A stretch of 64,000 nt of DNA from Mycoplasmopsis agassizii (GTDB taxonomy: Bacteria > Bacillota_I > Bacilli_A > Mycoplasmatales > Metamycoplasmataceae): the NCBI RefSeq assembly GCF_002276225.1, contig NZ_NQNY01000003.1:28549-92548 (forward strand), read 5' to 3'. The position numbers were made by a program, and so were the translations under genes. A model generated the notes under the pieces. That model was not told the DNA's origin. It saw only the letters and a list, made by a program, of their open reading frames with translations, and did not search any database. Shown one piece after another: positions 10,385 through 19,999 of this stretch (position 1 is its first letter; every line of letters begins with the position of its first letter).

Positions 10385-11458
10385 ATGAAAACAGAAAATT
10401 CTAAATTATCAAAAACTAAAACTACTTTAGTCAGAAAAGATAGTAATTTTCAGGATGAAGATATTCAAAGAAGTCTTTTTGAAAAGTATCATAAGCTACT
10501 TTCAAAATCACAGCAAAATATCTTAACACTAATTTTATTTGAAGATTTTTCTTATTCAGAAGTTGCTGATGAATTAAATATTTCTAAAGCAGCAGTTGCT
10601 GATGCTTATAAAAAAGGTCTTGCTAGATTAATTGAAATTGAAACAGCAATTAAAGATAGCGAAGCAACTTTTAATAAAGAGCAAGAAAATCAAACATCAA
10701 GTAATCATCTAGATTCAAAAATAGGAAAGCATTTTATGTATAAGCGTATATTAATAAAATTATCTGGTGAAGCATTAGCCAATAAAGAACAGAGTTTGCA
10801 AATTGACTATAAATTAGTTAAAAAAATTGCCTTGCAACTTAAACAACTAGTTGATGAAGACATTCAAGTTTCAGTTGTAATTGGAGGTGGCAACTTCTGA
10901 AGAGGCGCTAGTGCTGAAAAAAACGGTATCCCACGTAACCGAGCTGATTATATCGGAATGTTAGCAACTGTTATGAATGCTTTGGCATTACAATCAGGTT
11001 TTGAACAACAAGGTTTAAAAGCACGTGTACAATCTTCTTTAAATATTGATTCACGTGTAGCCGAAAATTACATTAATGAAAAATCAATTAAATATTTGGA
11101 AAATAATGAAATTGTAATTTTTGCAGGCGGTACAGGTAGACCTTATTTTACAACTGATACAGCATCAACATTATTTGCAAGTGAAATTAAAGCAGATGCT
11201 ATTTTAATGGGTAAAAATAATGTTGACGGTATTTATAGTGCAGACCCTAATATTGATAAAAGTGCGATTCACTATGACACCATTACATATGATCAAGTTA
11301 TTCGTGATAACTTAAAAGTAATGGATATAACTGCAATCAGCATGGCTCGAGATAATAATTTAGATTTAGTTGTTTTTAATTTATTAGAAGATGAATCAAT
11401 TATTAAAGCAGTTAAAGGTGAAATAAAATTAACACGCGTTGTAAAGGATAAAAAATAA
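10385..11458 (+). CDS. pyrH: YlxM-like protein fused in frame to UMP kinase (PyrH)
   Basis: One open frame runs from the YlxM-like ATG at 10385 (SD GGAG 6 nt upstream) into UMP kinase without any stop. Residues 1-~105 match YlxM/UPF0122, a helix-turn-helix protein linked to the SRP pathway (LFEDFSYSEVADELNISKAAV). A short linker then leads to a complete PyrH of 240 residues beginning at ATG 10736 (MYKRILIKLSGEAL, then VIGGGNFWRGASA and IFAGGTGRPYFTTD), which phosphorylates UMP to UDP. An AGGAAAG sits 7-8 nt before 10736, so free PyrH may also be made by internal initiation. Products could be a 357-residue fusion, PyrH alone, or both. Confidence 0.88.
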
Positions 11459-11459
11459 G

Positions 11460-12017
11460 ATGTTTGATTTTGATGAAATTAGTTTAGAAATCGAAATGGC
11501 TGCTGAAGAAAAAATAAAACATTTTGAAATTCAGCTTTCTAAAATTTCTACAGGAGCAGCCAACCCTGCTTTATTAAGAAATGTTAAAGTCATGTATTAT
11601 GATGAATTAACACCACTTGAAACTATCGCTGCAATTTCAGTTCCTGAAGCAATGCAACTTTTAATTAAACCTTTTGATGTTTCATCTACCAAAGACATTA
11701 TGGTCGGTTTAAATAAAAGTGGTTTAGATATTAATCCTTCAAATGAAGGGGATAAAATCAGAATTACTTTTCAACCCTTAACTACACAAAGAAAAAAAGA
11801 ACTAGTTAAAACTGTTCATAAATTTGCTGAAGAAGCAAAAATTGCAATTCGTTTAATTAGGCAAAATGCAAATAATAAAATTACAAAAGCTGCAGATGTT
11901 TTAAGTAAAGATGTAGTTGAAGATTATAAAAATGATGTCCAGCTTTTTACAGAAAAGATGACTGGTAAAATTAACCAAATTGCTGCTGAAAAAGAAGCAC
12001 AATTAATGAAGGTTTAA
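11460..12017 (+). CDS. frr: Ribosome recycling factor
   Basis: RRF splits the post-termination ribosome together with EF-G. The 185-residue product has the normal RRF length and motifs: KISTGAANPALL, YYDELTPLETIAAI, IKPFDVSSTKDI and the conserved VHKFAEEAKIAIRLIRQNAN helix followed by the closing helices. The ATG is 1 base after the pyrH stop, the usual pyrH-frr pairing. Confidence 0.97.
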   Translation: MFDFDEISLEIEMAAEEKIKHFEIQLSKISTGAANPALLRNVKVMYYDELTPLETIAAISVPEAMQLLIKPFDVSSTKDIMVGLNKSGLDINPSNEGDKIRITFQPLTTQRKKELVKTVHKFAEEAKIAIRLIRQNANNKITKAADVLSKDVVEDYKNDVQLFTEKMTGKINQIAAEKEAQLMKV

Positions 12018-12173
12018 ACATTAAAAATTATTTTTAAAAAGTGATGATTATGCCGATAAACAGGCACTTTTAGGTTACTTTTGAAGTAATAAAAAATTTA
12101 AAATTAATACTATTTAAATTTAAAATTTATTTAAAATCAAATTACTAAATTTTAAAAAGAAAAGGAAAAAAAT

Positions 12174-14003
12174 ATGCAATATAAAAAACGTGAAGACGTA
12201 CCTGAAAAATACAAATATGATCTGAGTACAATTTTAGAAAATAAAACAATTGAAGATCTTTTTCAAGAATTAGAAAAACTTCAAAAAGATTTATTAAAAG
12301 AAAGAGATACACATTTAGATTCACTAGATAATTTAGTGGAGCATTACAAACTATGAGATAAATGAAGTATCTTAGGAGAAAGAATTTATAACTACATAAG
12401 TAATAATTTATCAGTTAATGTAGTTGATCCTGAATTTAATAAATTACAGCAAAAGTTCTTTATTTCATTTTATTCATTTAAAGAACAATGAGGAGATGAA
12501 GAAAAAAGATTACTTGATAAAACTGATCAATTAAAAGAATGAATTAAAGATGATCGTTTAAAAAATTATGCTAAGTCTTTAGAATTCACTATTAAAAATA
12601 AAGAATATCGTTTAACTGATTCAGTTGAAGAATATTTGAATAATACAGAATTTGGTAAAACAAATTTAAGTGAAATTTTTAGTGTCTTATCTAATTCAGA
12701 ACTTGATTATGGTTTTGCAACAAATAAAGATGGTTCACGTAAAGTAAAAATTACTTTAGGAAATCGTTCTACTTTACTTGAAGATGAAGATGAAGAAATT
12801 CGAAGAACTACATTATTAAATTATAATCATGGTTATGCTAAACATCGCCAAACATTTGCAAGATTATTAATTTCACACTTTAAAAAAGTTTCATCAGAAA
12901 GTTTAATTAGAGGTTTTAAATCTAGTGTTGAATCTTATTTATTCTCTGATCAAATTGATGAAAGATTAGTTTTAAACCTATATCAAAGTGTTGAAAAAAA
13001 TACACCTATTTTACAAAAGTATTGAAAAGCATATGCTGATTTTTTTAAATCAAAATACAATAAAGAATTAAAAATGTGAGATACATTATTGCCTATTGCT
13101 GAAGTAGAAAATAAATATACAGTTGAAGAAGCACAAGAATTAATTTTAAAAGCAATGAAGCCTTTTGGTGAAGAATATATTTCCGTTTTAGAAAAAGCAT
13201 TCAAAGAACGTTGAATCGACTATATGCCTGTTGAAAATAAAAGAAGTGGAGCTTATTCAATCGGTGGTTCATATGGACTTGAGAAAAAATATATCATGAT
13301 GAACTTCAACGGAAAACTACGTGAAGTAAAAACTTTAGCACATGAACTAGGTCACTCAATGCATTCATATTTTAGCGATAAAAGTTTACCTTATTCACTA
13401 GCTTCATACCCTATTTTCTTAGCAGAAATTGCTTCAATTTTTAACGAGTTAATGCTTGACTATTATCTATATGAAAATACTGATGATATTCAAACTAAAT
13501 TATATTTACTTAGTGAATCAATTAACGATTTTCAAGGAACAGTTTTTAGACAAGTACACTTTAGTAACTTTGAATACGATCTATATAAATTAGTAGATAA
13601 TCGTTCACCTTTAGCAGGTTTTGAAGATATTCAAGCTATCTACAAAAAACTAGGTGAAAAATATAAACTAAATGATATTGAAGATCCTTTCCCAGTAGAA
13701 GAACAAGCAATTTATTCAGCAATTGTTCCACATTATTACTATAACTTCTATGTTTATAAGTATGCTATTGGTTATATAGTTGCTAATGTCTTCTTTAATA
13801 AATTTAAAAATGAAGGGGCACAAGCTTTACAAACTTATATTAATAATTTCTTATCAAAAGGTGGAAGTAAATGACCTGCAGAAATCCTAAAAGATGCAGG
13901 TGTTGATCTATATGATTCAGCAATTTATGAAAAAGCTTTTGAAATACTAAATGATAAAGTTGAAAAATTTATTGAACTAGGTAAAAAAGTTTATTCAAAA
14001 TAA
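12174..14003 (+). CDS. pepF: Oligoendopeptidase F (M3 family)
   Basis: This cytosolic zinc peptidase cleaves oligopeptides. The 609-residue product has the HEXXH zinc motif at residues 390-394 (HELGH) and the third-ligand helix FLAEIASIFNELMLDYYL, then VFRQVHFSNFEYDLY, typical of PepF. Many TGA codons are Trp. AAGGA lies upstream of the ATG at 12174. A strong terminator follows. It stands next to the putative peptide-modification locus, but its promoter and terminator separate it, so a role in leader removal is only speculation. Confidence 0.95.
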
Positions 14004-14010
14004 TTTAATC

Positions 14011-14038
14011 AAATATGCCATTCGGCATATTTTTTTAT
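14011..14038 (+). terminator. Terminator after pepF
   Basis: A 9-bp perfect stem (14011-14019 with 14024-14032, 4-nt loop) runs into a T-run on the plus strand. Confidence 0.9.
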
Positions 14039-14054
14039 TGCTTAGATTCAGGAA

Positions 14055-14084
14055 ATAAAAAAAGCACAAATTCCCTTGTGCTTT
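14055..14084 (-). terminator. Terminator of the small RNA
   Basis: A 9-bp stem AAAGCACAA/TTGTGCTTT with a 6-nt loop is followed on the minus strand by TTTT-A-TTT. Confidence 0.85.
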
Positions 14085-14181
14085 GAGATTATCATCTGAA
14101 GAAGCTACATAAACAAATAAATGTTAAGGCTTGGCAGACGTCTAATTCAGTGAATTAGAACCAACTTCATCGAAGTTAGCT
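14055..14181 (-). ncRNA. Candidate small structured RNA of about 125 nt
   Basis: This minus-strand segment has its own promoter and terminator and no convincing reading frame. From the 5' side it shows a 6-bp hairpin (AACTTC/GAAGTT), an 8-bp perfect hairpin (TCTAATTC/GAATTAGA), a possible 6-bp long-range stem (CGTCTG with CAGATG) and a 9-bp terminator stem (14061-14069 with 14076-14084) followed by a T-run. I do not recognise it as SRP RNA, RNase P RNA, tmRNA or 6S RNA. Its length is similar to the abundant MCS4 RNA described in Mycoplasma capricolum, but identity was not established. Confidence 0.55.
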
Positions 14182-14187
14182 AATTAA

Positions 14188-14217
14188 TTTATACCATAAA
14201 TATGTTGCTTTTCGCAA
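14188..14217 (-). promoter_or_regulatory. Promoter of the small RNA
   Basis: On the minus strand TTGCGA (14217-14212) and TATAAA (14193-14188) are separated by 18 bp, with a TGG extended -10 just upstream. Expected start of transcription is near 14181. Confidence 0.6.
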
Positions 14218-14227
14218 AACAAATTAA

Positions 14228-14264
14228 AAAAAGAAGCACAAGCAACAATAGCTGCTTGGCTTCT
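14228..14264 (-). terminator. Terminator of the small peptide gene
   Basis: An imperfect stem (14234-14245 with 14254-14264, one bulge) is followed on the minus strand by seven Ts. It lies about 75 bases after the stop of the 66-residue peptide gene. Confidence 0.75.
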
Positions 14265-14340
14265 AAATTACGTTATTCATGTTAATATTTATACGAAAAT
14301 AAACTTAAAATAACGATTTTATAAATTTTTTGAGTGCAGA

Positions 14341-14541
14341 CTATCATGAAAATTGATTAGAATTTAATTCTAAATTTTCAAAATTTTCTACACTAGATCC
14401 ATTAATGACTACTCTACAGATTATTGTTCATTTAACATTCGCTGCAGTTTGCAATAATGAATCGTCATCTAAAAATTCAGCATTTAAAACATTTTCGAAA
14501 TCAAAAGTTACTTCTTCAAATTGTTCTAATGTTTTGTTCAT
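14341..14541 (-). CDS. Candidate RiPP (lanthipeptide-like) precursor peptide
   Basis: A 66-residue peptide, too short to be noticed without TGA read as Trp (two TGA codons). It starts at ATG 14541, weak SD (AGG) upstream, and ends TAG at 14343-14341. The N-terminal 30 residues are acidic and helix-like (residues 6-27 hold many Glu/Asp, with the segment TFDFENVLNAEFLDDDSLL), like a RiPP leader. From residue 38 the composition changes: WTIICRVVINGSS, with Thr39 and Cys42 in a TxxC spacing that could form one methyllanthionine ring, and Ser49/50 further on. It lies divergently next to a LanKC-like gene, with its own promoter and terminator. Only one Cys is present and no family match is known to me, so the role is inferred from context. 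Confidence 0.6.
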
Positions 14542-14578
14542 AAAATAACCTACTTTCATAATTTAGTTGCTACTATTT

Positions 14579-14607
14579 TATATAATTTTCAAAAAAATTT
14601 TTTGCAA
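14579..14607 (-). promoter_or_regulatory. Promoter of the small peptide gene
   Basis: On the minus strand TTGCAA (14607-14602) and TATATA (14584-14579) are 17 bp apart; transcription would start near 14572, some 30 bases before the ATG. TTGCAA is its own reverse complement and also fits the divergent promoter. Confidence 0.5.
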
Positions 14608-14629
14608 AAATAATTTTTTTTAGTATTAT
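14602..14629 (+). promoter_or_regulatory. Promoter of the LanKC-like gene
   Basis: The same TTGCAA (14602-14607) stands 16 bp before TATTAT (14624-14629) on the plus strand. The predicted start of transcription, about 14635-14637, falls on or next to the ATG at 14637, so the mRNA may be leaderless. Confidence 0.45.
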
Positions 14630-14636
14630 CTTTTTT

Positions 14637-16646
14637 ATGAAAGTAAAAAGATTAACAAGTTTTAGTTTTTTAAACATGTTACATCACAAATTTAAATGTG
14701 ATGATTCTTTTTATTGCTCTTCAAAAATTTTTAGTTATACAGATAAAAAAATTTTCGGATGAAAAATACATATTTCATCACTTGAAAAAAATTCTGATGA
14801 AATATTGAAAAAAGTTTACTTGTATTGTTTGAAATATAAATTGACCTTTAAATTTATTTCTAGTCATGAAAATTTATTTATTACTTTAACAAGAGTTTAT
14901 AACAATGAGCAACAGGGAAAATTTATAACTATTTATTTCCCCAATAAGAATACTATGGAATTACATTATAAAAATCTTAGCAAAATTTTTAGATATTATA
15001 AAGGTCCATTAATTATCACCGATATGCGAAAAGGTTTTAGTAATATTGTTCAATACAGATTTTCAAGATTTAATTTTGAGAATAAAAACCAAAAAAATAA
15101 TATTGGAAATTATTCACTAAAAAACTTTTTCTTTTCAGAAAATAATCTATTAAAATTAGAATTATTCAAATATAAATTTATAAAAATGATAAGTGAAAAC
15201 AATTCAGGTTTTACTGCAATTGTAGAAAAAGATAAAGAAAAATTCATTCTCAAATGCATTAAACCTCATATCAAGGTTAAAGAAGGCTTATCATATAAAA
15301 TGATTGCTAAAAATGAAATTAGTAATCTTGAGTTATTAAAAAATAGTGGTTTTGTACCAATAATAAAAGAATATTTTTATTACAAAAATCACACTTTTAT
15401 TATTAGAGAATACATAAATGGTTCTACTTTAGAATCGCAAAAATTAATGTTTTATTATGGACTAAAAAACAATGATAAAACAAGAACAAATAATGTTATT
15501 AGATTAATTAAAAACTTATTTAATACAATAAAAAAACTTCACAAGATGTCAATTATTTATAATGATTTTCATCCTGATAATTTTATTTATGACATTAAAA
15601 ATAATAAACTTTGATTTATCGATTTTGATGCATCATATAAAATTGAAAATAAATTAAAAATTGATAACATACATTTTAATTTACCTCTAGCTCATATTAA
15701 TAAAAAAGATTATGAAGCAGACATAATTAAATTAAGTGTTATGATAATTGGCTTATTAACTAGCGCTAACAAATTGGCAGAAGAAGATAATCAAACTTCA
15801 TATTTAGATTATTTTAAATATGTTTCTGACAAGAGAAAAATACCAAAACAATTAGTTATAATTATAATATCAATTATCGAAAATCCAAATTGAAATAATG
15901 TTGCTTTACAACTTGCAAAATTAAATTTGAAGTTTTTAAAAGATGAATATAAAGATGCAAGTAATTGAAATTCTTTTGTTATTGAAACTCATAATTCATT
16001 AACAAAAGAAATAAATGATTCTAAATCTTTAATAAGTAACATGCCTGATGAAATTCATCTAAAATTAATTTTTCACCCTATTTATCAAAACTCATTTTGA
16101 GCTAACCATGAACATGTTGAAAAGTGATTGGTTAATAAAATGCCTTTTTATAAATTTATTGATTTATATTTTATTGAAAAAAACAAGAAGGAAGCAATTA
16201 AGCTTTTAAATGATATGCTTGTGATTTCAAATGGTATATTCTACGTGAAAAACGAAAACTATTTTAGCCCCAATTTACAAGATGGAACATCACTACTTGC
16301 ACTTGTTTTATTCGAAATTTATAAACTAGACAAAAATGAAGGAATCCTCATATTAATTGAAATTTTATTTAATTCAATTAATAATCCAATTCAACCAAAA
16401 ATTATTTTTATGCACGGCTCTGCAGGAGCGATGCACGTTGTACTAAAACTTAACAGTATAATTAAAAAAAATATCTCAGATGATTTAAAGGATTTTTTAA
16501 TTTTGACAGCAATGTCAATTTGCAAAAATTCTAATACATTAAAAATTTGAGATTACAAAAATACAATTTTAAATAATAAATTTATGCTAGGAATTCCAGG
16601 TGTTTTATACATTTTTGATGAAGCGTTTTCTTATTTAAAATTTTAA
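14637..16646 (+). CDS. LanKC-like class III lanthipeptide synthetase, reduced cyclase domain
   Basis: The 669-residue protein has the three-part layout of class III synthetases (lyase, kinase, cyclase), which phosphorylate Ser/Thr of a precursor, eliminate phosphate and form thioether rings. Residues ~1-185 fit the lyase part (a segment GPLIITDMRKG then a YRFSRF stretch). The kinase part has Lys206 (FILKCIKP), a hinge FIIREYINGSTLE, catalytic loop NDFHPDN at 309-315 (Asp310, Asn315) and metal-binding FIDFD at 327-331 (Asp329). The C-terminal part has LanC-like glycine turns DGTSLL (549), HGSAG (593) and GIPG (652), but stops there and lacks Zn ligands. Known family members are usually over 800 residues, so the cyclase is shortened. 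Start: ATG 14637, possibly leaderless. The ABC genes follow after 36 bases. A plain kinase-like protein is the main alternative. Confidence 0.72.
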
Positions 16647-16682
16647 AATATTAAATTTACAATTACATAACGAAAGGAAAAT

Positions 16683-18251
16683 ATGAAATATTTTTTTAAA
16701 AATAAACTGCTTTTTTGATCAACTATTTTAACAATAATTATAACAGTTACTTCAGGACCTGTTGCCTTATATTTTTTAGGAAGAGTTGTTCAAACATATG
16801 TTTTTGCAGGTGGTCAACTAGTTAATCAATATGAAGCAAACGTAGATATTATTGTTTTTTTCACTTTGACAGCATCTGCTGTTGTATTTGGGGCACTGTG
16901 AGCTTATTTAAGAATTAATCTTATAAATAGATGTATTTTTTATTTAAGGGAAGATATATCTTCAAAAATTTCAAATATATCAGTTAAAAAATTGTCAGAT
17001 AGTTCTTCATTAAGTGCTATTTATACAAACAATGTTGAACAAGTAAAGGAAACATTTTTCAGAGAATTTTTAAGCTTAATTAATTACAGTGCAACTTTTA
17101 TTGTTTCCATAGTATTGATGTCAGTTATATGAATTCATTTATTATGAATTTCTGTAATAGTTATTTTGTTAGGTCTTCTTATAACAATCTTGACACAAGG
17201 AATTGCTCAAAAATCTCATTTACTTTATCAGCAAAGTGAATCAAAATATGTTTCGGAATCAAATAAAATTTTCAACAGTCATAGAACATTTTGATTCAAT
17301 TCAAAACAAAACTTTTTTAAGACTTATCTCTTAAAATCTTTCACCAATTTTAAAAAAGGTGCGTACAGATCATTTAATTTTGAATTAGGTGTTGATTCTA
17401 TTATTAATGCTTTAGTTGTGCTTGTACAGTTTTCAACTCTAATTGCTTCAATTTTAGTTTTCTATTTTATAAAAGGACAATTTGAAGCAGGATTTCTAGT
17501 GTCAATCCTTGGTTTATCAGGAACATTAATTAGTACATTTTCAATGACATTGAATAGTGTATTTTCAGTAAAAGCAGGTGTAGTCTTATTTAAAGTTTTT
17601 GATATTGAACAAGAACCTGAATTAGAAGATCTAAAAACAAAAATAAGAAACATTAAAGTTGCAAATTTAACTTTTAATAATGGTGAAAGAGATATTTTCA
17701 AAAATGCTAATTTCGCTTTTGAAACAAAAAAGAAATACCTTGTAAAAGGTGCTAGTGGAAGTGGTAAAAGTTTATTATTAAAATTCATTTTAGGAATGAA
17801 CGAAAATGAAGAATCAAATATTTTAGTTAATGATCAAAATTTAAAACAACTATCAAAAAATGATTTCTTAAAACAGTTATCTTATTTAACAAATGATGCA
17901 TTTTTATTTGATGAAAGTGTTATAAATAATATTTTAGTAGAAGCTAAATTCGATAAAAATCGTTTACAAACTATTTGTAACATTTTAGAAATTAGTGACA
18001 AATTATTAAAAACAACTAACATAGCCAAATTATCTTCAGGAGAAAAACAAAAAATTTCTTTAGCTAGAGAACTATATAAAAATAAAAAAATCTTAGTAAT
18101 TGATGAGGCATTTTCAAACTTAGATAGAAATGTCAAAATTAAATTAAATGATTTTTTAACAAAGCAAAAAGATTTAACATTAATCGTTATTGCACACCAT
18201 TTAGAAGAAGAAATTGAAAGGGGATTTGATGAAATTATTGCCATATCATAG
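16683..18251 (+). CDS. ABC exporter, half-transporter A1 (membrane + ATPase domains)
   Basis: A 522-residue half-transporter with six predicted membrane segments in the first ~310 residues and an ATPase domain with Walker A GASGSGKS (356-363), signature LSSGEKQ, Walker B ILVIDEAF and switch His in VIAHH. A Q-loop glutamine is not evident. There is no C39 protease domain, so it would not cut a leader peptide itself. AAAGGA precedes the ATG, 36 bases after the LanKC-like stop, suggesting co-transcription. It overlaps the next gene by 23 bases and probably forms a heterodimer with it. Export of a modified peptide, or immunity to it, is inferred from context. Confidence 0.88.
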
Positions 18252-19869
18252 AAATGCACTTTATTATTTAAAAGTAAATTTCTGATACTCATTTATTACT
18301 TTTTTAACTGTATCAATTGCTGCATCATTGGGGGCAATTTCTCCTCTTTTTCTAACACAATTATTGACCGAGATTTTAGCATCTCCAAATGATTTTAATC
18401 AACAAGTTATTATTTGATTAGTAGTTTCAATTTTAGGTTGACTTTTTTTTGTAATTTTTATAACTATTAGTCAGGTTATGATTAGAAAATTAAGAATTAA
18501 AATGCAAAAATCAATTAAAGATGATTTTCAAAACTATATCTCAAAAATTTCTGCAAATGATTTTAAAAAAATTGGTAATGAAACATTCTTCAACTGATTT
18601 AATACTGATATAGTTAATCTTGCAAAATCATATACAAGTTTTTATGATATCGTTAATGCATTAGTCGCAATTATTTCAATCGTTTTAACATTTGTATTTC
18701 TTCCTTCATCTAACGTGATAATTGCAGGAGCTTTTATTCTAGGTTTATTTGTAATTTCAGTTGTTCCATTTTTCTTTACTAAAATGAATAAAAGAGAAGT
18801 TGCTAATCAGTCAAAAACATATGATAAATTTTTTATCAATGTTTCAAAACTTTTAGAAAACTTAAAATATTTAAAAATTAATTTTTATTTAGATAAAGTA
18901 ATTAATAAAGTTAGTGCTTCAAATCACGCTTTATTTAAAGCGGATATTAAAAAAGATTATGTTACATTAATATCTGATACAGTTGCCAATATTACTTATT
19001 TAGTTTACTTAGTTTTATTTATGGGTTTAGTATTAGGATTAATTTATATAGGAAATACAACTAGTAATTTACCTGCATATTTAATTCCAGGGATTGCCTT
19101 AATGTCAACAGTTGATAATATATTTAGAAGCGGTAAAAGCGAAGTTTTAACATTATCAAATACATATATCCAAATTAAAAGTCGTGTTGCAATTATTAAT
19201 AAATGAAAAGAAGAATTTTCAAAACTTGAAATTCATGATGAAGCAAATAAGATTGAAATTAAAAGTATTAGTTTTGCAAATTTCAAATCTCCTTTTGTTA
19301 AAACAAATAAATATTCAGAGTTTAATTTTAAACTAGATGATCAAGTTAGAAAAATTTTAATTTTAGGAAAAAACGGAATTGGTAAGTCAACTATTTTAAA
19401 TTCAATTTTAAAAATAAATGAAGAGTATTCAGGTTCAATTAAAATTAATGATCAAGATATTTCAAAAATTTCACCTGAAACAATTTATAAAAGTTTAAGC
19501 TATATTGATTCTCATAACGTAGTTTTTGATATTTCAATTGATGAAAATATTGCTCTTGATTTTGAAAGTCAAAATCAAAATAAAATAACTGTTGTAAAAA
19601 CAGTTGCAAAGATAGATTTTGAATTAGAAAAAGATCAACTTGCTAGCAGTTTATCAACTGGACAAATTCAACGAATTGATATTGCTAGAAACTTATATAG
19701 GGGTAATAAAATTTTATTACTAGATGAAGCTTTTGCTAATATCGATAAAAAAAGAGCAATTGAAATTGAAGAATCATTATTAGCAAACAAAGAAATAAGA
19801 ATGATTAATATTAGTCATAATATTTCAGATGAATTAGCTGATAAATATGATTTAGTTTTAAAACTATAA
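18229..19869 (+). CDS. ABC exporter, half-transporter B1 (membrane + ATPase domains)
   Basis: A 546-residue half-transporter with six predicted membrane segments and an ATPase domain: Walker A GKNGIGKST from residue 380, signature LSTGQIQR, Walker B ILLLDEAF, switch His in INISH. The ATG lies inside the 3' end of the A1 gene (23-base overlap, GGGG just upstream), as in the second copy of the pair. The ATPase part is clearly different from that of A1, so A1/B1 are paralogues acting as two halves of one exporter. A strong terminator follows. Confidence 0.88.
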
Positions 19870-19882
19870 AATTATTATTTGT

Positions 19883-19920
19883 AAACTTCTTTTCAGAATA
19901 TGAAAAGAAGTTTTTTATAA
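19883..19920 (+). terminator. Terminator after the first exporter pair
   Basis: A 13-bp perfect stem (19883-19895 with 19901-19913), 5-nt loop, T-run on the plus strand. Confidence 0.9.
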
Positions 19921-19999
19921 AATTTAAAACAACTCTAATTCATTTAAAAATTAAATAAAAAATATTTTTAATTAAGTATCATTTTATAAAGAAAGGAGA

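Noticed and set aside
12038..12100. Hairpins after frr as terminators
   Set aside because: One stem has a large bulge, the other only 6 bp, and neither has a clean T-run; too weak to list.
14088..14172. A 21-codon frame inside the candidate small RNA (MKLVLIHWIRR...)
   Set aside because: No ribosome binding site, and both ends fall in strong hairpins; chance frame more likely.
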